Shown here: positions 1-10,214 of the stretch, piece by piece
How positions within the stretch are numbered: position 1 is the stretch's first letter
Layout of the letters: each line of letters starts with the position of its first letter
Made by a program: the position numbers and the translations under genes
Notes under the pieces: model-generated
Databases searched by the model: none
Seen by the model: the letters and a program-made list of their open reading frames with translations, nothing else
Told to the model about the DNA's origin: nothing
Assembly (NCBI GenBank): GCA_024803745.1
Contig: JANJXV010000024.1
Coordinates: 5,984,106-6,048,105 of the forward strand
Source: Megascapheus bottae
Lineage: Eukaryota > Chordata > Mammalia > Rodentia > Geomyidae
DNA: 64,000 nt
Direction of reading: 5' to 3'

Positions 1-480
1 TAAGCAAACTACCCTGAACAAGTCATGAAACTGCTAAAAAATAAACCGAAGTAAATGTCATGGTTAGATTAGTAAAGAAACAACTTAATTTGTATGTATT
101 TATCACTTATTTTATCTACCATGCTGGGTTTATTGGAGGGAATAAGGCTAATGCTGGTTTCAAGATGAGCATCAAATTAGAACAGTCATCTTTAGTCTAG
201 TTCCTTACAATATCCACTTTCAAATCCACTGTACCTTGCTTGGCAAAAGAAATCTGGAGGACCAAGTAGTGTGACCTCTGCTGATAATCTCAGCTAATTA
301 GGAGGCAGAAACCATATGAGGTTGCACATGTTGTCATCTCAACCACACAGCAAATATATTTTTTCTTAGGTCAGCAACTAACCAAAGGAAAAAATGACTA
401 AGGATGTGGCTCATCGGGGTAGAGCATATTTGTGGAAAGTAATAAATTAAAATCCCAGTACCTCAAAAGATAAAGAGCAG
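1..480. other. Low-copy AT-rich intergenic sequence
   Basis: No gene or clear repeat seen. Positions about 270-335 (AATCTCAGCTAATTAGGAGGC) faintly resemble the core of a 7SL/B1-type SINE, but too little is conserved to call it. Confidence 0.5.
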
Positions 481-671
481 GCTGGGAATTTGGCCTAGTA
501 GTAGAATGCTTGCCTAGCATGCAAAAAGATCTGGGTTCAATTCCTCCATTATCACATACATAGAAAAAGCCAGAAGTGGTGTTGTAGCTAAATGGTAGTG
601 CTCTAGTCTTGAGAAAGACCAAGGAGAATGCTTAGGGCCTAAGCTCAAACCCAGGACTGGCAAAAAAAAAA
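481..671 (+). mobile_element. IDL-Geo type dimeric SINE
   Basis: The left monomer is ID/tRNA-Ala-like, with an A-box region (TTGGCCTAGTAGTAG) and a B-box region (GGGTTCAATTCC). The right 'Geo' monomer starts near AGCCAGAAGTGG and ends CAGGACTGGC plus an A tail. It is a non-coding, pol III-type retroposon and somewhat diverged. The tail passes into a GA-rich tract. The next SINE (828-1018) is inserted at the far end of that tract in the opposite orientation. Confidence 0.9.
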
Positions 672-811
672 TTAGAGAGGGAGAGAGAAAGAGGAGGGAG
701 TAAACAGGGAGAGCAGGATGGAGAGGAAGAGGGAGAAAGAGAAAGAGAGACACAAAGACAAAGAGACACAGAGATGGAGACAAGCAGAGAGACACAGAGA
801 GACAGGGAGAT
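672..811. repeat. GA-rich low-complexity tract grown from a SINE tail
   Basis: About 140 bases of GAGA, GGGA and GACA repeats directly continue the A tail of the SINE ending near 671. The reverse-strand open frames here are artefacts of the repeat. Confidence 0.85.
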
Positions 812-827
812 AGATTTGGTAATTTTT

Positions 828-1018
828 TTTTTTTGCCAGTCCTAGGCTTGAGCTCAGGGCATGAACCCTGTCCTTGGACTTTCTCAAGGCTAGAGCTCTA
901 CCACTTGAGCCTCAGCACCACTTCCGGCTTTTTTCTATGTATGTGGTACCAAGGAATTGAACCCGGGTCTTCGTGCATCCTAGGCAAGCACTCTGCCACT
1001 AGGCCAAACTCCCGGCCC
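828..1018 (-). mobile_element. IDL-Geo type SINE with 16-bp TSD
   Basis: The complement reads IDL then Geo then tail: TTTTTGCCAGTCC is the complement of the 3' end, and GGCCAAACTCCCGGCCC the complement of the 5' end. The TSD AGATTTGGTAATTTTT occurs at 812-827 and 1019-1034. The pre-insertion site reads TTTTT/AAA, the L1 endonuclease preference. The copy is close to the others in the window and looks fairly young. Confidence 0.95.
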
Positions 1019-1034
1019 AGATTTGGTAATTTTT

Positions 1035-2302
1035 AAATAGCATAATCAGTTTGAGTTTTCCAGGCAAACACTGAATAATCCTAAGGGTCCTTGGTAAATG
1101 AAAGATATTATCTGAGAAACTTTGAGAAGTTATGATAAGTACTGAAACTGGAAGAAGGAACCAAGGCCCAGTTGATTCATATAGCTTTTAGAATCTGGAA
1201 AAAGCAACAGAAAGGTTTTTTTTCTAGGGAAGAATTTAGCAATAGGAAATATAACATGAGGTTAAAAATATTCTAGGATACTCTTTATAATGAATGTAAT
1301 GTAATTACAAACAATGGTTGAGATTTTGCTTTCTGCTAACCAACATGTAACAAACGTGTTGCAGAATAAAGTTACATCAGTGCTGTATGTATAGATTTTT
1401 GTAGTTATCTCCATTTTACGTATGTAACCCACAAAATGTGAATCTGAATAATATACACACATAGGAAGGCTAGAGCTAGAATTTTAACAAAGGCAATCAG
1501 AAATGACACAGTGTTTTTAGCCACTAGAAAATATTTTACCAGAGAACAGAATAATGAGTTGTCATTTTCTTGGTACACAAAACAGCACTTGAAAGAATCA
1601 AATCAACTACATTCTTTAAGATTACTAAAATAGTTTAAAAAAGGATTATTATGTCTGATTCAATGATACTAAAGAATTATGAAATTACAAATGAAAAACT
1701 ATGATTCCTGTTCAAGAATTTTGCATTCAATTTGAGAAGAATACAATATTGTGTGTTTACATAAACATTTTTACTTTTATTTCCAGTTGATTGTTCTCTG
1801 TTATTCTGTTTTGTGATTCTGGGAATAAACCTGGATCTTATATATATTAAACATGTAAATGACCACTGAGCAGCATCCCAACTCTAAATCTTGTTCTTGA
1901 ATTTCTTGGACTCTATTTCTATTTGATACTTGGGAAAGGCAGATAACACTGTGTTTGCAAAAATTCCAATGAAAGGAAATGTTAAATTAATTGTAGGGTT
2001 TATAATAAATTCTCAAATCTCACTCGCCTAAGAGGACTATTGCCATGTCTCATTCACAAATTTATTTCAAGTCCCTCTTAAATCATTCATAGAGACAGAT
2101 ATGCAAAAAGGGAAGTAGGAAAACTGTTGAGGTCAAATTTATCTGTGAATAGTTCAAGACGTATAATTTTACAGAAAATCATTTTATTTCATTAAAAATA
2201 GAGATAAATTGATTACTTTTATGGTTGTTATGTGGTCTATATAAAACAATGGACATTATGCACCTAGGAGAATGCCAGCAATTCGTTTAGTAGAGATACT
2301 CA
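1035..2302. other. Low-copy AT-rich sequence, no gene seen
   Basis: No recognisable repeat, gene or RNA. The short open frames (for example 1262-1462, minus) have no recognisable motif. Confidence 0.5.
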
Positions 2303-3329
2303 TCTTTTATATTTTTTATATATTATTTATTGTAATTAATAGAAGGGTTACATTATATTCACCAGATAGAAGGTGCATTAATTCACATACATTGATACCC
2401 CTTCTCATGTCTTGGTCCCCATTTGCCTCCCCTCATCCCCAGCATCCATCTTGTTTTCCCCCATCCCTATCCAATTTCAAATAACCAAATATAAATATAT
2501 CCAATATATCAGATAACAAAGTGAGATACTGTAACAATATGAGATAACCAAGGGACAACAAAAGAGATGAGAGATAACATAGTACATTAAGGACAACAAC
2601 CACTCTATATACTAGAGGTCTTTTCATTTAGCGTCATATTATATGGCCTATATATCTAGGTTTTGCTCTATTGCCAATCTCTGCTAGAAGAGCCCAAGGT
2701 TTCTACTGATTATGACAAATGAGGGAAACCATTGAACCTATGTTCCCTTGAGTCTGGCTTACTTCATTTAATATGATTTTTTTCTAAGTATTTCCATTTC
2801 CTTAAAAATGGGGCATTGTCATTCTTTCTGACAGCAGCTTAGAATTCCATTGTGTACAAATACCACATCTTGTTAATCCACTCATCAACTGAGGGACATC
2901 TGGGTTGGTTCCATATCTTTGCTATGGTAAATGGTACTGCAATGAACATCGTTGTGCTAGTGGATTTAGTATGTCCTTGTTTCCGGACAATTGGGTAAAA
3001 TGCCTAGTAGTGGAATTGTTGGGTCATAGGGGAGCTCAATGTTTAGTCTTTTGAGGAACTGCCATATTGTTTTCCATAGTGTGGTTGATCGAGTTTGCAC
3101 TCCCACCAACAGTGTAGTAATGATCCCTCCTGGCCACATCCCCTCCAGCATCTGTTGTTATTAGTTTTTTTGATCCTGGCCATTCTATCAGGAGTGAGTT
3201 GTTTTGATTTGCATTTCTTTTATGACCAGAGATGTTGAGCATTTCTTCATGTGTCTGTAGGCCATTTTTGTTTCTTCTTCAGAGAAGACTCTCTTTAAAT
3301 CTTTGGCCCATCTTTTAATTGTATGGTCG
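2303..3329 (-). mobile_element. 5'-truncated L1 (3'UTR and end of ORF2)
   Basis: It begins with the complement of an A tail and the L1 3' end (TTATTGTAATTAATAGAAGGG). It runs through the 3'UTR and the C-terminal part of ORF2, then breaks at 3329. The cysteine-rich C-terminal region of ORF2 is present but split between reading frames. The right edge abuts half of a SINE in the opposite orientation. No TSD was found. Confidence 0.92.
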
Positions 3330-3408
3330 CAGAGCTCTAGCCTTGAGAAAGTCCAAGGACAGTGCTCAGGACCTGAGCTCAAGCCCAGGACTGGCAAAAA
3401 AAAAAATA
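3330..3408 (+). mobile_element. Right (Geo) half of a SINE
   Basis: GAGCTCTAGCCTTGAG through CAGGACTGGC plus A tail. The whole IDL left monomer is missing. It joins directly to the truncated 5' end of the L1 at 2303-3329. Confidence 0.85.
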
Positions 3409-3839
3409 GAGAGAGAGAGAAAAGAGGAAGGTATATACAGGAGAATTTAATGATAAAAATTTTTACATGTAAAAATAAACAAAAAAAAAGAAAGAAAAAG
3501 AAAAGAAAAAAGGTGGGGGGAGATCCCACACGTTGTGAGTTCTTAGACAAGAAATACTAGGGTTAAGAACCAACAGATTAAAAAGCAGGTGACCGTATCA
3601 ATATAAATATCATTTGTGTCCAGTCTGTACCCAGTGCTGTCAGTATGTTTCTAGGAATGACCATAATGACAGAAGCAGCTGGAGGCAAGGGGAAGAAAAG
3701 AATCATAACATTAAAAAAAGGGGGAGGTAAAATAGCAAAAAAAAATAAGAACACATAAAAATGCAAAGGAAAAAGAGTAGAAAAAAAGGAAAGAAAAAAA
3801 GAAAGAAAAAGAAAAAAAAACAAAAGCTTATTCAGTTTG
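3409..3839. repeat. Purine-rich, A-rich tract
   Basis: Alternating A-rich and GA-rich runs, with an unassigned more complex stretch near 3510-3700. It may be tail-derived sequence or the interior of an old L1. It is not coding. Confidence 0.5.
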
Positions 3840-4620
3840 TTCTTTTTTGGTAACTTGTATCTCCACTAAATTCCGGATCCAAACTCTCCAAAAAACTCTT
3901 TTTCTCATGTGATTTGTCTTTGCTCTTTTTCTGATCAGTTTGCTTTATTGGGCAGAAAAAACAAAAAACAAAAAACAATGGAGTCACCAGTGGCTTGGTT
4001 TACCAGGAGTCCATTCCTGCATAGTGGGAGGAACTTTCACTAGCGCCGGGGGTGGAGCTAAGCTGCCTCTGGAAAATCCTTTGCCCTTCTGAATGATGGC
4101 TCTGCCAGTATCACTTCTCAGGCTCCAGTTAGTTTGGCCAGGTCTTTGCCAGCAGTCAAGATGGCACTGTTCTTGGCTGGTGGGGGAGGTATTCTGTCTC
4201 AGTGCCGTTCTGTGAGAAGAACTGGAAACTTCTCCAAGGAGGTACTCACAACTTGCTGGATTTTCTGGTTCCGTGAAGCTGGCAGGTCTGCACCATGGCC
4301 TGGTAACGTCTCTGGGCTCACACAGGCTCTGTGTGGCTTTGTCTGGAGCCATCAGTTCTGTGCTGCCAAGAAGCACTATCTGCTCAGGTTCAGGAGGGAG
4401 GCTTTGTCTCTGTGGCAGCTCTGAGTGGCTGGCACTGCTCCATGCTGTCTTCTTGCCCTGGTTTTCTTCCTTTTTCCTCTCTGACTGAGATCTCTGTGGT
4501 GTTAAAGCTTACTTAGGATTGATCTTTGGATATGAACTTTCCCTTATGAGGCTAGAAATGGTATCTTGGCGAGAACTCAGAAACACTCACACTCAACCCC
4601 TGCCATCTTCTGCCGATCTC
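3840..4620 (-). mobile_element. GC-rich module, probably an antisense L1 5' region
   Basis: This block is clearly more GC-rich than its surroundings. Read on the minus strand it starts GAGATCGGCAGAAGATGGCA (4601-4620), which resembles the start of the full-length L1 at 7183, including AAGATGGC. It then continues with untranslated-looking sequence and ends in T-rich runs and an AATAAA (complement near 3948). It lies between minus-strand L1 pieces. An LTR or other retroelement is an alternative. The 130-residue minus-strand open frame at 3984-4376 has no known domain. Confidence 0.5.
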
Positions 4621-5088
4621 TTATTCTTATTGTTTTTTACATATATTTTTATTGTAATTAATAGAGAAGTTGCCAGATAGAAGGTGCATTATTTCACACA
4701 CATTGATACCCCTTCTCATATTTTTGTCCCCATTTCCCTCCTCCCACCCTTTCCTTCATCTTGTTTTCCCCCTTCCCTTTCTTATTTCAAATAAATAAAC
4801 ATATATACTATATACCAGATTACAAGGTAAGATACTGTATCAATATGAGAATAACTAAGGGACAACAAAAGAGATGAAAAATAATGTAGCATATAAGGAA
4901 GATCACACATTATATGGCTCTTGTTTCCATATCCTGGAGGTCCTTTCATTTAGCCTCATCCTATATGGCCTTCAGTATTCAGGTTTTGAGCTACTGTAAT
5001 CGTCTGCTAGGAGAGTCAAAGGTTTTCACTAATTAGTACAAATGAGGGAAATCATTGAGCCTATGTTCCTTTGGGTCTGGCTTACTTT
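4621..5088 (-). mobile_element. 5'-truncated L1, mostly 3'UTR
   Basis: Complement of the L1 3' end (TTTTTATTGTAATTAATAGAG), then the 3'UTR landmarks and the very end of ORF2 (GTCTGGCTTACTT). It is of intermediate age, sharing AATTAGTACA with the fragment at 62052. Its tail side touches the apparent 5' start of the module at 3840-4620, giving a head-to-tail arrangement. Confidence 0.9.
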
Positions 5089-7168
5089 GGTGAACTATTT
5101 TCTGTGTATGCTATCCCCCAAATTAGAAGCAAACAATGTAAATAATGTTTAGAAGTAAACAGTCCAATTTAATTTTCATTCTGCTTTGTATTTTGGAGAA
5201 TGTGAAAATAGAGATACCACAATCTTTTTTACGAAGTGGCTCCTTTCAGAATTTAACTCAAAGAAAATAGATTTAAATGTTTTCTACATTTTAATTTTAA
5301 TTTGGCTGGTTGAATTATTCATTTATTCATTGCACAAATATTTATGGCTCTCTAAGTATAGGTACTATGGAAGCACAAGCCAGAAATGAGAACAAAGAAA
5401 AAATACCTTGTTGAGTTTTTCAGGCTGAGCTGGGGATGGAAAAGAGGCCTCTGAGGATAACTTCAGACTGTGTTAGGAGATTCGAATACATTATCTTACA
5501 ACTTCTCATAAGACTGATATGATTTACACATGTGGAAACCGAAGTGAAAGAAAAGGAGAGGAAATTACTTTCAATGTCATGATTTTTATAAGTAGCTGAG
5601 CCTATATTCACACCCAGGATTAATTTTCATATTTCCTCTACTCTATGTATTTTAAATATTTTAATTTCCTTTCCATTATAGTCAGAGTGAAATACTTTTT
5701 TCCAAGTCATTGACTCACCTTCAACTTCTCTAAATGAAAAGGAAACACAAAATTGATGGAAAAAATGAAGATCAAGAGCATTATTGCACAAGGACTCTGA
5801 AAAGAGTTTGCTAATCTTATCTCATAAGGTTTGCTACAATATGCACTTCCTTTCTAGCAGAACAATTTATTTTCAGATGCAAAAAAGGAAAAAGCTGACA
5901 TCTGATTAGCCAGATGGCCCTGAGGAGGTAGCATTTTCAAATTCAGGGCATAGTTCTTATTGCCCTCAAAATATCACAAATAAATACAGAAAACATAACT
6001 TATTAATTTATTGAACATAATATTTTATCAAGTAAGTATGCATTTAGTTGATTTAAATTAGGTGTGGAATGCTAAATATATTTTCATCAATAGTTCTAAT
6101 AATGATTAAAACTAAGAGAAGGTAGAGAGATCTGTATCCCATATTCTAATTTATAAAATGACATCCTTTAGGCAGAAACAGTTGGTGTAAAGGAATCTCT
6201 TGAGTAGCACAAAACACCAAGATACTAAAATTACCTTCTAATACGTCACCTTCAATTTGGCACCTCATTCCTGTCTTCTCACCTTATGCTTCCTCCTTAT
6301 TCCCATATTGTGCTTGTTGACTTCAATTGCATCAGGTATTTGAACTAAAAATCTGTTTTCATTTGTCATCCTCATCCCCAAAGTGTTCCTGAGACCAATT
6401 TATATTCAATTTTTATTATAGTGAAGCCATGTTCTAAGAGGACTAAATATACATATTGATGAATGTCAATATTCCCTCCTAGACAAGCAAAGTGTTTATA
6501 TTTTTAGATATCCAAATCTTGGCATAAATGTCAAGGTGATTCAAGCCATATTCTTTATCCATCACTACTTGATTACATATCCTTCAAGTATCCAGAGTTC
6601 TACTATTCTTCCCCAACAATGATTTCTCGTTAAGTAAACCCTGTTAGCTGGACAGTTGCCCCTGCTCTGAAATCTGAGATATATAATTTGTTTGTTCCAT
6701 TTCTGTTTCTCTTTCTTTCTCTCACCCTGTCTCTTTCTCTATGTGAACATTAAGCAGTTTAACTGAATTTGGGTCTTTGGATTCTCTTTATCTATAACCT
6801 TTGTTGATATAATTTTTTTTGCAGATTTTAGTGGCATAAATTTTATCTTTCCTAATTTCCACGTGGCCTGAGAAAAGTTTATTAATTAATAATTTTGATT
6901 AGTCAATTGATTTTACTTAGAGACTTGTCTTTTAACTTTCAAGTACTAATGGCAGTTATTTATTTTTTAGTTTCTTTTGTCATTTCACTGAATCTAAAGA
7001 TACTAACACATATTTAAAGAGCAATGAAAATCACCTCATGTCATTTCTGGCTGCTATAACCAAAAGGATCATATACAGGTAAACTTGTCAATTAGAAAAA
7101 TCTATTTCACAGGATTCCAGAAGCTTGAATTTGAAGATGTAGTTCACAAGTTCTTGTAAAAGCCTTAT
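5089..7168. other. Low-copy AT-rich sequence, no gene seen
   Basis: No recognised repeat except a short CT-rich stretch near 6703-6745. The small open frames at 5186-5389 and 5420-5611 lack motifs. Confidence 0.5.
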
Positions 7169-7182
7169 AAAAGGGGATGTTT
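7169..7182. repeat. Left TSD of the full-length L1
   Basis: AAAAGGGGATGTTT, matching 14433-14446 (AAAAGTGGATGTTT) with one mismatch. Confidence 0.85.
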
Positions 7183-7856
7183 GGAGAAGAAGGAAGATGG
7201 CGCCGAGACAATAGGGACGCTGCCTAGCTCTCTCTCACAAAAAGAGAGAACCAGGAGTCCCACGAGCCAACTACCTTAAGAAATCCACAACAACAAACTC
7301 AAAAAACAACGGAGAAGGACTCAAACCGGAAAAGAAATCCAGATAAAGCTTACATCCAACTTTCTCAAAGAATTCGGAATGCAAGGACCCTCCCCCACCT
7401 CTCTCCGCCGCTCCCAGCCTCGAAGGCCATGGAAAGCCGCGAAAAGCAGTGGCTGGCGCTGGCTCCACACCAGAAAAGCGGCCGCGGGTGCCGGCTCCAA
7501 GCCACGAAAAGCTACGGCAGTGGAGGGCGCCAGGCCGGGAGCCCAATTGCTGCAGAAACCAGCACAGAACCAGGCCAGCAAATGGCGGAAGCAGCGGAAC
7601 CCAGACACAGGACACAGGCGGCGGCAGAGACCAAAGGGGAGTGAAAGACTACCCACCACCATGTAACACCCACAGACAGACACAGAGGCGTGAGTAATAC
7701 AGCATGTCACCAAACATATCGGAAAAGCAGAGCAGTACTAAGCAATAGAACTTAACTCAGACCCTTCCACCCCGCCCGAGAAAGACTGGCGGGTGCAGGG
7801 GGGCAAGGAATTTAGAATCCTGTCTCTTCCCTCAACAGCCCCCTCCCTCAGGCCAT

Positions 7857-8062
7857 TGACTGGAGATTGACAGGCGGGCTACCTAAGACCCAGCACCCCA
7901 CCAAGGGAGGCGGGACTGTCCCAACTCCCACCCACACAACAGGCTGAACCCCCAGCCCTCTGACTGGAGACTGACAAGCAGGCGGACCCTAAGACTCAGC
8001 ACCCCACCAGGGGAGGCTGAGCTGTCCCAGCTCCCACCCGCCCACCAGGCTCCTCTCCCAGG
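7857..8062 (+). repeat. Approximately 104-bp tandem duplication in the L1 5'UTR
   Basis: TGACTGGAGA starts at 7857 and again at 7961. Each copy continues through CAGCACCCCACCA, GGGAGGC, CTGTCCCA and CTCCCACCC in the same order. A degraded third start (CACTGGATCTGGAGA) follows near 8064. Confidence 0.85.
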
Positions 8063-8149
8063 CCACTGGATCTGGAGAGTGCAGGGCACTGGGACCCTGC
8101 CTTGCAACAGCGGGTAGAGGGTGCAGGAAAATAGGAGCCAGCATCTGCC

Positions 8150-8170
8150 CCCCCTCAATTCTTGAGGGGG
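8150..8170. other. Perfect inverted repeat (hairpin) in the L1 5'UTR
   Basis: CCCCCTCAA at 8150-8158 and TTGAGGGGG at 8162-8170, separated by a 3-base loop. Confidence 0.8.
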
Positions 8171-9003
8171 CATCCTCCAGCTGGGAATCCTGAGCAAGAC
8201 AGCACCGAGGGGCCCCCCACAGTCACAGACTCTCTTGACAAAACAGTGGAAACACAGCAGGCGCAGCTCGGACCTTGGAGCCCATGTCTTCAGCTGGGCC
8301 CCACACCTGGGAACAGAGGGGTCTCATGCTGGTCCTGCTGAGAGCCCCTGGAAACTCTCAATACCCAGATCCTTGGCTGGGGGCCGCCCCTGGAAGCAGC
8401 ACAGGAAAACGTCTGCCCAGCGCATTCAGACTGAAGCTCCCAGATCCATCCCATGGTCCACTGTGAGGCCACTGGTTGGGCTAAGAGCTAGTCGTGCAGC
8501 AACACATAAGTTTTATTCTAAGACTTTCCAAACTTTGTACTCAAATACGCTACCTACTTACTAACTTAGGTCAGTTATCCTTATGCTATACTTTTCTTCA
8601 TTACTACAAGATTCTTACAGTCCTACGTTAATCCTCTTGTATACCCCGTGACCTCTCTCCTTGTATTTTTCTATCTCTGGACCTCTGTTCTTCTTTCAAC
8701 CCTTATACTGCATGGATCTACACTTGATGGCTTTTGAGCAATACTGTATATCTAGGTGTTTAATTATTCTCTAGGCTCAGAGGGACTTAAAGACAATAGA
8801 GATTGGAATGAGAGGCTTATTGTTTTGGGTATAAATCGCTTATCAGTGGTTGTATTAGACTGGTCTGTAAGTGCACAAAAATAAAAGTGATAACACCAAT
8901 CAAAACTTGTGAACATCTAGTGTCTGCCAGCTACAGAGGTCTAGGTTGGTTATATCTGAAAAACTATAATCGTGTTTAGTATTAATCTTGCTCCCATTTT
9001 CAA

Positions 9004-10166
9004 ATGGGCAGAACAAGAAAAATGTCAAATCAAGAAACAACATCCCCCACCCAATGTAAACAGACAATGGAACAGTCACTGGCAAACCTAGAGGAGAGTC
9101 TTCCAAGTGCTATACAAATGCAATTGATAAACATCATTAATGAAAAATGTGAAAATATAAAGAAAGAGATAAGGGAGGAAGCCATAGCTAAACAAGAGGA
9201 AACCATAAACAAGGTGATAAGTGAAAAAGAAGAAGCCATAAAGGAGGCCATAATAAAGGTTTTTAAAAGAAAGATGGATGAATTCATAAAATCCACAAAA
9301 AAGTGACCGAACTCAAGCAAATATACAAAGAAAATAAAGCTACTGAGCTAACCACTCAAATGGCAATCAAACAGCTAAAGAAATCCATACATGATCTAAA
9401 AGAAGAGATGCAAGGCATCAAAAATGAGTAATTAGAAGCAAGGGAGATGAAGAATAAAGTAGATAGCTTTGATAGCAGGTTAGAAAGTGCAGAGGAGAGA
9501 ATTTCCTGGGCTGAAGATAATTTAGTTGTTATAGAGAAAGAACAGAAAATGAGTCAATCCAAATCTAGGAAAAATGAGAGAGCGCTTCAGGAGGTTCAAG
9601 ATGCAATTAGGAAGCCTAATTTAAGGCTAATTGGTATTGAGGCGGGCCAGGAGAAAGAAGTCAATGGTATTAGAAATATAGTTCAGGGAATCATCTCAGA
9701 GAATTTCCCAAATATCCAGAAGGGCAGGCCCATCCAGATACAAGAAGCTTTTAGAACCCCAAACAGACCTGACCAGAAAAGAACATCCCACCGCCAAACT
9801 GGATCAATACAAACCAAAGAAAGGATCCTAAAGGCAGCCAGGGAAAAGGGATCAGTAACCTATAAAGGCAATCCAATAAGAATAACCCCAGATTTGTCAG
9901 GAGAGATGATGCAAGCAAGAAGTGACTGGAAGCATACATGTCATGCCCTGAAGTCAAATAACTACCAACCAAGAATACTGTACCCAGTTAAGCTCTCATT
10001 CATAACTGAGGGAACAATAAAAACATTCCATTACAGGGAAAAGCTGCAACAATGTGTCACAACAAAACCAACACTACAGAGAATTCTCAAAGATGTTCTA
10101 TACATAGAAAACCAAAATAAATGCAATATAGGGAAAGAAATGGCACCTAAACAGCATACCATCTAA
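9004..10166 (+). pseudogene. L1 ORF1 (RNA-binding chaperone), broken
   Basis: ORF1p is the trimeric nucleic-acid chaperone that coats L1 RNA in the cytoplasm. The start at 9004 gives an N-terminal part rich in K, E and I with heptad spacing, a coiled coil, up to a stop at 9304-9306. A frameshift in the A run at 9297-9302 moves the frame. The shifted frame then has a TAA at 9429-9431 and is open from the ATG at 9447 to 10166. That last part holds the RRM-like segment (LRLIGIEAGQ, ENFPNIQ) and the C-terminal domain (KERILKAAREKG, YKGNPIRI, PRILYPVKLSF). Near 9785-9820 the sequence looks a few codons shorter than usual. Overall length would be near 387 residues, normal for ORF1p. Confidence 0.92.
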
Positions 10167-10214
10167 GGACCACAAGAACTGTCAAGACACAGGCCCTAAT
10201 AAAAGCTTTTAAAA

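Larger units (their letters stand above)
7183..9003 (+). promoter_or_regulatory. L1 5'UTR and internal promoter
   Basis: It starts GGAGAAGAAGGAAGATGGCG, with AAGATGGC about 13 bases in. That position and sequence resemble the YY1 site of the human L1 promoter. The first 1.3 kb is GC-rich and contains CpGs, so it could be mistaken for a CpG island. Inside are an approximately 104-bp tandem duplication (7857-8062) and a perfect 9-bp stem hairpin (8150-8170). The last 500 bases are AT-rich. Promoter activity is inferred from the family, not shown. Confidence 0.8.

Noticed and set aside
3984..4488. Overlapping frames on both strands in the GC-rich module
   Set aside because: No domain, start context or splice support. 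Better explained as untranslated retroelement sequence.
7271..8197. Antisense open frames in the L1 5'UTR, like primate ORF0
   Set aside because: GC-rich sequence has few stops by chance. Several overlapping frames are open and none has a recognisable feature. The similarity to ORF0 is positional only.
7360..8480. CpG-containing GC-rich block resembling a host gene promoter
   Set aside because: It lies entirely inside the 5'UTR of the full-length L1 bounded by TSDs.
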